A stretch of DNA of 64,000 nucleotides from Balanoglossus misakiensis (taxonomy: Eukaryota > Hemichordata), in contig CM082591.2 in the NCBI GenBank assembly GCA_040954595.2, positions 8,308,001 through 8,372,000 of the forward strand. Direction: 5' to 3'. The notes below the pieces were generated by a model. That model made no database searches and was not told the DNA's origin. It worked only from the letters and a program-made list of their open reading frames with translations. This document shows positions 34,637-49,055 of the stretch, one piece after another. The translations under genes and the position numbers were made by a program. Each line of letters starts with the position of its first letter. The stretch's first letter is position 1.

Positions 34637-34800
34637 CTCATTCCCACTCACCGCACACACCATACAACCACACACACCGCACACATCATACAAACCGCAC
34701 TCATTCGCACACACCACCACCATCATCATCATCATCATCATCATTCCATCATCTTCATCATTTTCATCATCATTCCATCATCATCTTCATCATCATCATT

Positions 34801-34834
<34 letters not shown>

Positions 34835-35060
34835 CTCATTCCCACTCACCGCACACACCATACAACCACACACACCGCACACATCATACAAACCGCACTC
34901 ATTCGCACACACCACCACCATCATCATCATCATCATCATCATTCCATCATCATCTTCATCATCATCTTCGTCATCTTCTTTTATCATCATCATTTCATCA
35001 TCATCATCATCATCTTCATCATTTTCATCATCATTCCATCATCATCTTCATCATCATCAT

Positions 35061-35095
<35 letters not shown>

Positions 35096-35206
35096 CAATC
35101 ATCATCATCATCATCATCTTCATCATCTTCATCATCTTCATCATTTTCATCATCATCATCATTCCATCATCTTCATCATCATCATCACCATCATCTTCAT
35201 CATCAT

Positions 35207-35242
<36 letters not shown>

Positions 35243-36292
35243 TCTCATTCCCACTCACCGCACACACCATACAACCACACACACCGCACACATCATACAA
35301 ACCGCACTCATTCACACACACCACCATCATCATCATCATCATCATCATCATTCCATCATCATCTTCATCATCATCTTCATCATCTTCTTTTATCATAATC
35401 ATTTCATCACCATCATCATCTTCATCATTTTCATCATTTCATCATCACCTTCATCATCATCATCATCACAATCATCATCATCATTATCATCATCATCATC
35501 ATCCTTATCATCATCATCATTCCATCATCTTCATCATCATCACCATCATCTTCATCATCATTCCATCATCATCATCATCATCATTATCATCATCATCATC
35601 ATCTCTCATTCCCACTCACCGCACACACCATACAACCACACACACCGCACACATCATACAAACCGCACTCATTCGCACACACCACCATCATCATCATCAT
35701 CATCATCATCATTCCATCATCATCTTCATCATCATATTCGTCATCTTCTTTTATCATCATCATTCCATCATAATCATCATCTTCATCATTTTCATCATCA
35801 TTCCATCATCATCTTCATCATCATCATAATCATCATCATCATCATCATCATCATCACTCATTCCCACTCACCGCACACACCATACAACCACACACACCGC
35901 ACACATCATACAAACCGCACTCATTTGCACACACCACCACCATCATCATCATCATCATTCCATCATCATCATCATCTTCATCATTTTCATCATCATTCCA
36001 TCATCATCTTCATCATCATCATTATCATTATCATCATCACCATCATCATCATCATCATCATCACTCATTCCCACTCACCGCACACACCATACAACCACAC
36101 ACACCGCACACATCATACAAACTGCACTCATTCCCACACACCACCACCATCATCATCATCATCATCATCATCATCATTCCATCATCATCTTCATCATCAT
36201 CTTCGTCATCTTCTTTTATCATCATCATTCCATCATCATCATCATCTTCATCATTTTCATCATCATTCCATCATCATCTTCATCATCATCAT

Positions 36293-36324
<32 letters not shown>

Positions 36325-36429
36325 CAATCATCATCATCATCATCATCTTCATCATCTTCATCATCTTCATCATTTTCATCATCATTCCATCATCTTCATC
36401 ATCATCATCACCATCATCTTCATCATCAT

Positions 36430-36468
<39 letters not shown>

Positions 36469-36811
36469 TCTCATTCCCACTCACCGCACACACCATACAA
36501 CCACACACACTGCACACATCATACAAACCGCACTCATTCACACACACCACCATCATCATCATCATCATCATCATCATTCCATCATCATCTTCATCATCAT
36601 CTTCATCATCTTCTTTTATCATAATCATTTCATCACCATCATCATCTTCATCATTTTCATCATTTCATCATCACCTTCATCATCATCATCATCACAATCA
36701 TCATCATCATTATCATCATCATCATCATCCTTATCATCATCATCATTCCATCATCTTCATCATCATCACCATCATCTTCATCATCATTCCATCATCATCA
36801 TCATCATCATT

Positions 36812-36842
<31 letters not shown>

Positions 36843-37111
36843 CTCATTCCCACTCACCGCACACACCATACAACCACACACACCGCACACATCATACAAA
36901 CCGCACTCATTCGCACACACCACCATCATCATCATCATTCCATCATCATCTTCATCATCATCTTCATCATTTTCATCATCATTCCATCATCATCTTCTTC
37001 ATCATCATCATCACTAACATCTTTCCTTATCATCATCATCATCTTCATCATCATCACCATCATCATCACCATCATCTTCATCATTATCTTCATCATCATC
37101 TTCATCATCAT

Positions 37112-37146
<35 letters not shown>

Positions 37147-37763
37147 TATCATCATCATCATCATCACTCATTCCCACTCACCGCACACACCATACAACCA
37201 CACACACCGCACACATCATACAAACCGCACTCATTCGCACACACCACCATCATCATCATCATCATCATCATCATTCCATCATCATCTTCATCATCATCTT
37301 CGTCATCTTCTTTTATCATCATCATTCCATCATAATCATCATCTTCATCATTTTCATCATCATTCCATCATCATCTTCATCATCATCATAATCATCATCA
37401 TCATCATCACTCATTCCCACTCACCGCACACACCATACAACCACACACACCGCACACATCATACAAACCGCACTCATTCGCACACACCACCATCATCATC
37501 ATCATCATCATCATCATCATTCCATCATCATCTTCATCATCATCTTCGTCATCTTCTTTTATCATCATCATTCCATCATCTTCATCATCTTCATCATCAT
37601 TCCATCATCATCTTCATCATCATCATAATCATCATCATCATCATCATCATCATCACAATCATCATCTTCATCATCATCTTCATCATCATCTTCATCATCT
37701 TCATCATTTTCATCATCATTCCATCATCTTCATCATCATCATCACCATCATCTTCATCATCAT

Positions 37764-37814
<51 letters not shown>

Positions 37815-37893
37815 TTCATCATCATTCCATCATCTTCATCATCATCATCACCATCATCTTCATCATCATTCCATCATCATCATCATCATCATT

Positions 37894-37926
<33 letters not shown>

Positions 37927-38275
37927 TCTCATTCCCACTCACCGCACACACCATACAACCACACACACCGCACACATCATACAAACCGCACTCATTCACA
38001 CACACCACCATCATCATCATCATCATCTTCATCATTTTCATCATTTCATCATCACCTCATCATCATCATCATCATCAATCATCATCATCATTATCATCAT
38101 CATCATCATCCTTATCATCATCATCATCTTCATCATCATTCCATCATCATCATCATCATCATTATCATCATCATCATCATCATCATCATCACTCATTCCC
38201 ACTCACCGCACACACCATACAACCACACACACCGCACACATCAAACAAACCGCACTCATTCGCACACACCACCAT
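33341..38275. repeat. fifteen-copy CA-rich cassette array within the microsatellite
   Basis: A cassette of about 83 bp (CTCATTCCCACTCACCGCAC to CATTCGCACACACCACC) starts at 33341, 33715, 34379, 34637, 34835, 35244, 35605, 35857, 36064, 36470, 36843, 37167, 37410, 37928 and 38192. Copies are nearly identical while the ATC runs between them vary from about 110 to 580 bp. Complementary copies occur at 40380 (partial) and 41529-41611 on the other side of the gap. Confidence 0.85.
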
Positions 38276-39183
38276 CATCATCATCATTCCATCATCATCT
38301 TCATCATCATCTTCATCATTTTCATCATCATTCCATCATCATCTTCTTCATCATCATCATCATAATCATCATCATCATCATCATCATCTTCATCATCTTC
38401 ATCATCATCATCATCTTCATCATCATCATCATCTTCATCATCATAATCACAATCATCATCATCATCATCATCATCATCTTCTCATCTTCATCATCATCAT
38501 CATCATCTTCATCATTATCATCATCATCACTATCATCTTTCCTTATCATCATCATCATCATCATCATCATTCCATCATCATCATCTTCATCATCATCACA
38601 ATCATCATCACCATCATCTTCATCATTATCTTCATCATAATCTTCCTCATTTTCATCTTCATCATCATCACCATCATCTTTATCATCTTTATCATCATCA
38701 CAATCATCATTATCATCATCATCTTCATTATCATCCTCACAATCATCATCTTCATCTTCATCATCTTCATCTCCATCATCATCATCACAATCATTATTAT
38801 CATCATCATCTTCATCATCATCATCATCACAATCATCATCATCTTCATTATCATCATCACAATCATCATCTTCATCTTCTTCATCTTCATCTTCAACATC
38901 ATCATCATCATTCCATCATCATTATCATCATCTTCATCATCATCATTTTCATCATCATCTTCATTTCATCATAATCTTCATCATCATCATCATCTTCATT
39001 ATCATCCTCACAATCATCATCTTCATCATCTTCATCTCCATCATCATCATCACAATCATCATTATCATCATCATCATCATCATCACAATCATCATCATCT
39101 TATTATCATCATCACAATCATCCTCTTCATCATCTTCATCTTCATCATCATCATCATCATCATCATCTTCATCATCATCTTCA

Positions 39184-40176
39184 TCACCTTACCTCCATAC
39201 CTACCTACAAACAAACAAACAAACAAACAAACCTCCATCCATCATCATCATCATCTTCTTCATCTTCATCATCATCATCATTCCATCATCATCATCATCT
39301 TCATCATTATCATTTTCATCATCATCATCATTCCATCATAATCTTCATCATCATCATCATCTTCATCATCATCTTCATCATCATTATCATCATTATCATC
39401 ATCATCATCATCATCATCATCATCTTCATCACCTTACCTCCATACCTACCTACAAACAAACAAACAAACAAACAAACAAACAAACCTCCATCCATCATCA
39501 CCATCATCTTCTTCATCTTCATCATCATCATTCCATCATCATCATCATTATCATCATCATCATCTTCATCATTATCATTTTCATCATCATTCCATCATAA
39601 TCTTCATCATCATCATCATCACAATCATCATCATCTTCATTATCATCATCTTCATTTCATCATAATCTTCATCATCATCATCATCTTCATCATCATCATC
39701 ATCATCACAATCATCATCATCTTCATTATCATCCTCACAATCATCATCTTCATCATCTTCATCTCCATCATCATCATCACAATCATCATTATCATCATCA
39801 TCATCATTATCATCACAATCATCATCATCTTATTATCATCATCACAATCATCCTCTTCATCATCTTCATCTTCATCATCATCATCATCATCATCATCATC
39901 TTCATCACCTTACCTCCATACCTACCTACCTACAAACAAACAAACAAACAAACAAACCTCCCATCCATCATCATCATCATCTTCATCATCATCATCATTC
40001 CATCATCATCATCATCTTCATCATTATCATTTTCATCATCATCATCATCATTCCATCATAATCTTCATCATCATCATCACAATCATCATCATCATCATCA
40101 TCTTCATCATCATCTTCATCACCTTACCTCCATACCTACCTACAAACAAACAAACAAACAAACAAACCTCCTTCCA
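39184..40176. repeat. second cassette, CAAA-type, four copies
   Basis: TTACCTCCATACCTACCTAC followed by five to eight CAAA units and CCTCCATCC, at about 39187, 39433, 39908 and 40127. They occur only in the last 1.1 kb before the gap and are not seen on the right side. They differ mainly in CAAA number. Confidence 0.8.
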
Positions 40177-40279
40177 TCATCATCATCATCATCTTCTTCA
40201 TCTTCATCATCATCATCATTCCATCATCATCATCATCTTCATCATTATCATTTTCATCATCATCATCATTCCATCATAA

Positions 40280-40379
40280 NNNNNNNNNNNNNNNNNNNNN
40301 NNNNNNNNNNNNNNNNNNNNNNNNNNNNNNNNNNNNNNNNNNNNNNNNNNNNNNNNNNNNNNNNNNNNNNNNNNNNNNN
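40280..40379. other. assembly gap of exactly 100 N
   Basis: A run of 100 N, the conventional placeholder for a scaffold join of unknown size. It lies inside the microsatellite, between sequence dominated by ATC and sequence dominated by GAT, exactly where the orientation of the inverted repeat flips. Confidence 0.98.
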
Positions 40380-40705
40380 GTTTGTATGATGTGTGCGGTG
40401 TGTGTGGTTGTATGGTGTGTGCGGTGAGTGGGAATGAGTGATGATGATGATGATGATGATGATGAGATGATGATGATGGAATGATGATGAAGATGATGAA
40501 GATGATGGTGATGATGATGAAGGTGATGGAATGATGATGATTATAAGGATGATGATGATGATGAAGGTGATGATGGAATGATGATGAAAATGATGAAGAT
40601 GATGATGGTGATGAAATGATGATGATAAAAGAAGATGATGAAGATGATGATGATGAAGATGATGGTGATGATGATGGTGATGATGATGAAGATGATGATA
40701 ATGGA

Positions 40706-40737
<32 letters not shown>

Positions 40738-41257
40738 ATGGAAAGATGATAGTGATGATGATGATGATGATGATGAAGATGATGATGATGATGATAAGGA
40801 AAGATGATAGTGATGATGATGATGAAGATGATGGAATGATGAAGATGAATAAGATGAAGAAGATAAAGATGATGATGATGATGAAGATGATGAAGATGAT
40901 GATGATGATGATGATGATTGTGATGATGATGATGATGAAGATGATGATGATGAAGATGATGAAGATGATGATGATGATGATGATGATTGTGATGAAGATG
41001 ATGAAGAAGATGAAGATGATGATGATGATTGTGATGATGATGATGATGATGAAAATGATGGAGATGATGATGAAGATGGAATGATGATGAAAATGATGAA
41101 GATGATGATGAAGATGATGGAATGATGATGATGATGATGATGATGCTGATGATGATGATTGTGATGATGATTGTGATGATTGAATGATGATGATGATGAT
41201 GAAGAAGATGATGATGATAATGATGATGATTGTGATGATGATGATGATGATTGTGAT

Positions 41258-41289
<32 letters not shown>

Positions 41290-41328
41290 GTGATTGATGA
41301 TAATGATGATGGTGATGGTGATTGTGAT

Positions 41329-41359
<31 letters not shown>

Positions 41360-41612
41360 GATGATTGTGATGATGATGATTATGATGATGATGATGATGA
41401 AGATGATGATGGAATGATGATGAAAATGATGAAGATGATGATGATGATGGAATGATGATGATAAAGAAGATGACGAAGATGATAATGAAGATGATGATGG
41501 AATGATGATGATGATGATGATGATGATGGTGGTGGTGTGGGCGAATGAGTGCGGTTTGTATGATGTGTGCGGTGTGTGTGGTTGTATGGTGTGTGCGGTG
41601 AGTGGGAATGAG

Positions 41613-41655
<43 letters not shown>

Positions 41656-42413
41656 ATGATGATGAAGATGATGGTGATGATGATGAAGGTGATGGAATGA
41701 TGATGATGATAAGGATGATGATGATGATGAAGGTGATGATGGAATGATGATGAAAATGATGAAGATGATGAAGATGATGATGGTGATGAAATGATGATGA
41801 TAAAAGAAGATGATGAAGATGATGATGATGAAGATGATGGTGATGATGATGGTGATGATGATGAAGATGATGATGATGATGATAAGGAAAGATGATAGTG
41901 ATGATGATGATGAAGATGATGGAATGATGAAGATGAATAAGATGAAGAAGATAAAGATGATGATGATGATGAAGATGATGAAGATGATGATGATGATGAT
42001 GATGATGATTGTGATGATGATGATGATGAAGATGATGATGATGAAGATGATGAAGATGATGATGATGATGATGATGATGATTGTGATGAAGATGATGAAG
42101 AAGATGAAGATGATGATGATGATTGTGATGATGATGATGATGATGAAAATGATGGAGATGATGATGAAGATGGAATGATGATGAAAATGATGAAGATGAT
42201 GATGAAGATGATGGAATGATGATGATGATGATGATGATGCTGATGATGATGATTGTGATGATGATTGTGATGATTGAATGATGATGATGATGATGAAGAT
42301 GATGATGATAATGATGATGATTGTGATGATGATGATGATGATGATTGTGATTGATGATGATGATGATGATGATTGTGATTGATGATAATGATGATGGTGA
42401 TGGTGATTGTGAT

Positions 42414-42444
<31 letters not shown>

Positions 42445-42461
42445 GATGATTGTGATTGATG

Positions 42462-42493
<32 letters not shown>

Positions 42494-42681
42494 GATGATA
42501 ATTATGATGATTGTGATGATGATTATGATTGTGATTGATGATGATTATGATAATGATGATAATGATGATGATTGTGATGATGATGATGATGATGATGATT
42601 GTGATTGATGATGATGATGAAGATGATGATGATGATGATGGTGATGGTGATGATGAAGTTGGTGATGATAATGATGATTAC
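40380..42681. repeat. 2.3-kb (GAT)n microsatellite, complement of the left block
   Basis: The same repeat in reverse orientation, with the CA-rich cassette (now GTGTGCGGTGAGTGGGAATG) at 40380 and 41529. It contains an internal tandem duplication: about 40600-41330 and 41800-42430 share long identical stretches, including AAGGAAAGATGATAGTGATG. It is much shorter than the left block. No genes. Confidence 0.92.
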
Positions 42682-44966
42682 GCGCCTGAGGACAGTGAAA
42701 AAACCTCGAGCCAATTATAAATGAGGAAAAACTGCCCTCTCCCCCATTGACCATGCAAATTCTAAAAGTTGGGGGTCAACCTAACCTGAAGCGTTTTAGC
42801 GGCTTAAAGATTCATGAACAATTTGACATAGAATGCGATCGCGGGTAATGTTGGGAAACTCCACAGGCAAATCACTTGGGTACCAATGCTGACCACTTCC
42901 ACCATTACCATTTCCACTGCGCAGTTTTACATTGGTGTCCATGTTTCAAAGCTGAAAGAAAAAGTGAAAGTGCCTTCTTCAAATTCAATGCCACTAAAGG
43001 ATAGAGTAACATCTGTGAGTGTAAATATTATATCTAGCCAGAATAAACCCACTGCGCAGGAAAATATGCAGTCCAACACAACACCTCAAGATCACTGCAG
43101 AGGCATCACACCTTTTTATCAGGCTTACACTATGGGCATATGTAACAAGATGTGCAACATTGCTCATATTGAAGCAGACATACAACGGAGACGCTTGAAG
43201 AAATTAAAAACTCAATTTTGTAGCCTAATGAATAAAACATGGCGACAAATGTGTGTGTGTCATTATTTTTTAAATATTTAACAGTAGATAGAAGACAAAT
43301 ATTCATACATTTATGCTATTGGAACAGACACCCGCGAATGAAAGATAAAATAAAAACAAGAGTTGGTATTTTCTTGTTGTCAAACCATGGACAAACTATG
43401 TTGATTGACTACAAACATCCAAGGAACACCAGTTACATGTAGTTCTTTATGAACAGGCCTCACCCACGTCATTGCAATGGACACTGACTGAGTTAATCGC
43501 GCATATTGCATCAGTTGGCCACTTTTTCTTTTAGGCATGGAAAAGAAACTCTTTCCCTTTTCAAATTCAATACCGATAAATGTGAAGTCTGGATCAGTGA
43601 ACTTGATTCGGATGGGTCTATGAGCATAGTGACTGGAAAGATTTCACCAGCTTCACAGTAGTGCTACCAAAAATGACTGACTGTTATCATCTCTACCCAC
43701 AAAGCTCTTTTGCTATGGTAGTCAATTCAACGGCCGATTGGGCACACGGTGAGCGGACAATGACTGCTGATTAATGTCTTCGCTGTTTACATACAGCCAG
43801 GATGAAAATTCTGTATATCCAAATATGCGACAAGTGACACCATTTAGTTTCTGATCACAAGTCATTTGAGAGTGGTTTTCCATGATAAAATGAGCGTCCA
43901 CTCCAATTCAATTCAATATTTCGCTCAATAAAACGTGGTTGTGGAAAGAGCCATTCATGGGGAGGGGGGGAGCAAAGTGTTCGCTATTCGTGTAGGAACA
44001 AACTAATTTTGTTGGATACTATGACTATGCTTAAGGTGGCATTGCATGGAACCGTCAAGACTCTTTCAGAGGCCTATTCCTCATCAAAGACAAAGTTAAA
44101 ACCCCCATAAACCATATATATTCTGGAGGCTGAGTTTTTGAACTTTTGATTGAGTTGCATATATTATTGATCCCCGGAAATGGTGGCGTTTTTGGGTTAA
44201 AAAAAATATGTCATTTAATTTAAATTAGGTAAAAAAGTTGACTATGCATCATCCATCTTAGTATGTCATTCGAAACTAGAGTACACGTGCAAAAAAACAC
44301 CTCTAACACCCCTAAAATGTAATTTCCCATGTTTGTCTTAAAATGGTATGTTATATCTTATTTCAGGGTTTTCATTAATATGGGTACCTAAAACAATTTC
44401 AACTTGGTTGACATGGCAATATTAGACAACTGTTCTAATTTGCATAATTCAAAATGGGCGCCGCACACCCCTGTATAATTTAACTTTTGCCCGTCTTGTT
44501 TCTTGATTATTGTGTAATATATTTTTTTAAAATTTGTTTATATACATTGAATCCATTTCTGGTGTTGATTTGTTAATTAGGCCAAATAAATGAAATGCTT
44601 CTGGTCAGTGCGCACGTCACTTGAATAACAAGGCATAAACCCTTTTTTCTGTTCTTTGGTGGCTGCCTTGGGAAACTACGTTCTGTTTCAGCTGGCTATA
44701 AATCACTGGATGTGAGGGCAACCGCATGACACAGTACACTAAAGACTACGCTCGGCCTCAAAGATTATTGACTGAAATGACACAATTGTTTTTATCAAGT
44801 ACTCAAAGGTTACATTTTGGAAACCATTAGAGCAACGCCAACAACCTAATCAAGATATGCAAATTAGGTAAAGATGCAGTCAAAAGAGCAGAGGACGTAA
44901 TTTGTGGTTTCATTGCTTCCCCACAGACTCAGGAAATAAAAAAGAAGCGCGACCACTGATAATAGA

Positions 44967-45325
44967 AGAGCTGTCCCCCCCCCCCTGACATAAGAAAATT
45001 TTTTTTAAATACGGTGCTCAAAGTTGCATTTTAATGAACTCAAAAGCAAATTAACTCAATGTTGGGGAAAACCAATTTTACTTTTGGCACTCCACCCAAA
45101 GTAAGCATGGGTGGGATGGGGTGGCAAGTAGTCTGCCCTGGTACACTAGACAAACCAGCCAATAAATGAAATGTGGCGGAGAATGGAGGGGAAGGTGTGT
45201 CCCCCTCCCACATTAGAAAATTTTGTAAAATAAAGGGTGCAAAACAGCAATTTTGTGGACTCAAAAGCAAAATTTCAGAGGCCGACCACCCCCCCCCCCC
45301 CCAGCCGTAAAAATTGAACGGTCCC
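44967..45325. mobile_element. family K element, half copy in right arm
   Basis: The mirror of 29396-29745, ending CAATTTTTACGG (complement) and GGTCCC then TTA. It starts at a run of C. Length differences from the left copy are concentrated in homopolymers. Confidence 0.55.
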
Positions 45326-47344
45326 TTACGACTCAAATTTTAAAATACTCGGCCATATAATTTCTGAGAAATATAATTTTTTTATCAAAATTGGAAAATA
45401 TGCCCCTAAAATACAAGATATTGCTCCCACAAACCATTGGCACTTTCATCATAGGTTTTGTAAATCATCCTGACAAATCACCCAGGAACCTTCGTGTCAA
45501 ATTTTAAAGCATTAGGGTAGAGGGTTCTGAACAAGAGTTTTGACCAAAAATGGCAAAAAATCACCCCAAAAATATACTCTTGAATTCTCCAAGTTGATTT
45601 AAAAACATACATGCAAATCTTTCTTGGGGTACCCCAAGGAACATGCCTACCAAATTTCAAAGCCATCTGACAAGTGGTTTTAGAGAGAAAAAAAATGACC
45701 AAAAAAGGCAAAAATTGCTCCAAAACTATTAATATGCAAATTTTGCAACAAATTGAACAAAACTATGGGTAACTCAGATCACCTAAATAAAGCTTCATAC
45801 TAAATTTCAAAGAAATGAGATGATCAATTCCAGAAAAGTAGATTTTTAACCAAAATGTAGACCAAGACCAAAAAATGCATAAAAAATAGAAAATTCACAC
45901 TATTAGCTCAAACCATACAGAACTGTGTGACGTTAACAAAGCATTGGGACATTGTGACCCACAGCAGGTTGGAAAGGGGGACAAATCATATTTTTGGCAT
46001 ACTATATCTAATTAACATAAAATTTACATAATCATAGCATCTTTCGAACATCACTATGGCCCCCTCATCATTGATATAAATTATTATAATGGGTGTCTGC
46101 AGAGTGCTCTCTTTCTAGTTAAGCAGTCAGGCCTTAAATTGTTTTCGTTTGCTTCCTTGTTTACCAGCACATACGGCACACACACCCCTGTTGAGGGGAC
46201 CAAGGCCCTTTGAAATGATGTCACTCACATGCTAGAGATATCCTCCCCCCCCCAAAAAAAAAAAAAAAAAAAAAAAATTGGCAACGGGGAGATATAATAC
46301 CCCCCCCCCCCCTGTTTATGCCATCCTGGATGAAACACTGCCTGCCCATGCCAAGTTCACAAGTTTTCAGTGCAGGTTGTCTTTTACATCCTACAACATG
46401 TATATAATTTTCAGAAATTGGACATATCCTAGGACATCTCAGATTTTGTGTTAAGGTCATAAACTGTGACAAGTGAATCTCTTTGTATGCTGCGTACACC
46501 TATCAGCTATCAGGAAACAATGTGTGTTAGCGCCAGCTATTTTTTACACTCAGAGTGCGCCCGTGGTGCCCAGCAGTATGCCAGAAAGTGCTGTTAGAGG
46601 GTGACATGAGGTAGATTCATCTAAATTTTCAGTTTTGAAAGCAATTTGCCCAGCAGTTGTCGATTTTCTGATTTTTTTCACAAATTTTACATTTTCCCAG
46701 CGTATTAGACAAACTCCCATCTACAGCCCTGCCTGCATATGCACACTAAATATCAAGGTGATATGCTAGTGGTTTCCAAGTGTTTGATGTGGACGGACAT
46801 ACAGACATACATCCATCCATACATACATACAGGTGAAACTGATCGCCATAAGGTCCCGTGGTATAAATACATATACCAAATGGGCCGAAAAATTCTGATA
46901 AAATTCCTACATACATACATAGAAGTCAGCAAGAGGGGAGGGTGGGCTGGTGCTCAGTGTCTATTTCTGTTGCAAATTATAGTGCAAAAACCACTTATAC
47001 CTTGGACAACACATTTTAGCATTAACTAGCTATGGAGCTCAAATCAGTCGCTTGAACAGCTTTTTCCCTACTGCACTTCACATGTTACATGATGGTAAAC
47101 CATGTGCTGTGAAAGTTCATCAATCTCGTCTCCCATAGATTTTTTCATTCCACATATCTGAAGTTGTTGTGCTATACCTAGACACTGTTCTTTTCATTCT
47201 GTTTGTACGTTTTTCTCAAACCTTTTCTGTAATGCAATGTTCTTTTTTATCTTGAAACACCACAACACATTTCTTTGTGCATGCAATAGCAATTATATAT
47301 GACAGTAAAAATTATTATTATTATTATTATACCATAAGTTGTGC

Positions 47345-47987
47345 TCACCAGAAAGTGATCTTCGATGTGGCCAGCGTCTTCTCACTCTCCTCCTCACAAG
47401 TTTAAATGCTGACATTTAATTTTAAGACTGTGAATTAAATATATGCATATTAATTAGTTACCAATCATAACCTTGCTATAGAATTCTGCCATACTAATTA
47501 CTGAAAATATGCTAAATATGGTATAATGTCAGGTCAGACTGTGCTATGATAATGCACAACAGTGGAAAATTCATCAGGGAAATGTGTCACAGTGTTCTTT
47601 GAAACAGAAATCTTGAAACTCAATTTACATCAGGAGTGCAGTAAAGAAGGTTTACATGGGTATACCAAAACATGGAAATCAAGTGATAAGTGAAACTGAA
47701 ATATCTGTAAACAACAGAACATGTACACGCACTTGGCATCTATGTAACACTGTACAAGGATTACGTTATGGTTGTTGTGAAAAAGAAAACTTTCATTTGA
47801 TCCAACTCACTCTTCATAAAACTGATTAGCACAAATATGTATATTGGTAGCGATTATAAAGCAAACCTTGACATTTAAGCTTTGAATATCAGTATACTGA
47901 AATGTTTCAAACGTGGCTGTCAGTATACCTCATGGCTTGGTGGCGGACATATATGCCAACCGTAGCATAGACTGGGCATGACAGCAA
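47345..47987 (-). pseudogene. right-arm copy of exons 2 and 3 of the short gene, broken
   Basis: Exon 2 copy (47929-47987) keeps length and splice sites. Exon 3 copy (47345-47427) has a net two-base loss in the region answering ACGTGTGGCGGAGG and an in-frame TGA after AACTTG, so the frame of the left copy is lost. No counterpart of exon 1 is found to the right of the arm. Confidence 0.45.
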
Positions 47988-49055
47988 CTGCAGACGATTT
48001 GAGGCAGCACCTGTGAATCAAATAGGCAAAGAAATCAGTATTAGTAACCATTCATAAAACACCTTTAGCATATGCCACTTATTATTCAAAATATACAGGA
48101 TGTGCAATCATGTGGCCAAGTAATCCATACATTGAGGCTTAAGATAATTTGGTATTTATCATCTGATACACTTATTATCCTTGTGCCACAATGCCAACAT
48201 CGGGACATACAGACACTGGTAGCTTATAACAGTCATAATGCTAAAAAATCTAACAGCAATTACAATTCTGATAAATCATGCAATCAAATCCCCTATCTAA
48301 TAGTCACGACTGGTCAGTTTCTTCGCTATCACCTTGCCTTAAAATTGCCTGTCTCAAAAGTTAAACTGTAGTGTGTTATGGTACCACCACCATAGCAAAG
48401 TCGACACGAAGCCCACAAACAACATGTTACTGAGTGGTGTTTATGGGGGCCTAGGTAAGAAATATTAGCAAAGCGTAGAATCAATATCTTCGAGATTGAA
48501 AACAAGGCTGAAAAGCTGCAAAATCTCTATAATTTAATAGTGCAACAGGTTAGCTTATTATTCATTTATTTACTTGTTTTTTTTATTTACAAATATGGTC
48601 ACATTTGTTGACATGTTAGAGTTAGAATTTATTCAACGTTTAGGATTACAGTTTGGATTTATTTCGCTCCACAGCATCACTCCCTGTGGTCTAACTGCAA
48701 TTTCAGAATTTTCCCGAAGTGGGTTTCCGTTGGTTTTCAAAATGGTAAGCGGGAGTACAAACACTCGCTTACTGCAAGTTTTTCCTGATATTTACTTGTT
48801 TGAAAGCAAAAATTTGGAATAAAATTTTGCTCCATGCATCAAGAACGTCAAAGCCCAAATGATTTCAAATGCAAATTTACCAGTACAAGAACGAGGCACC
48901 GTCTGCAAGTCGAATATGCATATTAGTTTCTACTCAATCATAATCTTGCTTAAATAGCATTACATCACTCTAATTAGTCAAAATATGCAGTGCAACGTAT
49001 GTGTGCAGATGGAAAATACACATCACGTCAATGAATGCACACAAACTGAAATCTT

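Larger units (their letters stand above)
32036..40279. repeat. 8.2-kb (ATC)n microsatellite region with embedded cassettes
   Basis: Almost wholly built of ATC/TTC/ACC trinucleotides on the + strand (CATCATCATC with TTC and CAC variants). It is interrupted by two cassette types: fifteen copies of a CA-rich cassette between 33341 and 38275, and four of a CAAA-type cassette between 39184 and 40176. The sequence ends in the N gap. Very long open frames through it (for example 32001-33284 and 35925-37391) encode only His, Ser and Ile runs and are artefacts of the trinucleotide. Confidence 0.95.
42682..49055. repeat. right arm of the giant inverted repeat
   Basis: The reverse complement of 25092-32035 without the foldback element. 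Homology ends near CAAACTGAAATCTTTATTG; beyond it the sequence does not resemble that left of 25092. It carries broken copies of exons 2 and 3 of the short gene (47929-47987 and 47345-47427) but no exon 1. Confidence 0.9.

Noticed and set aside
35925-37391. A 488-codon open frame
   Set aside because: Same cause: trinucleotide repeats and the CA-rich cassette without stops. It has no composition or splice feature of a gene.
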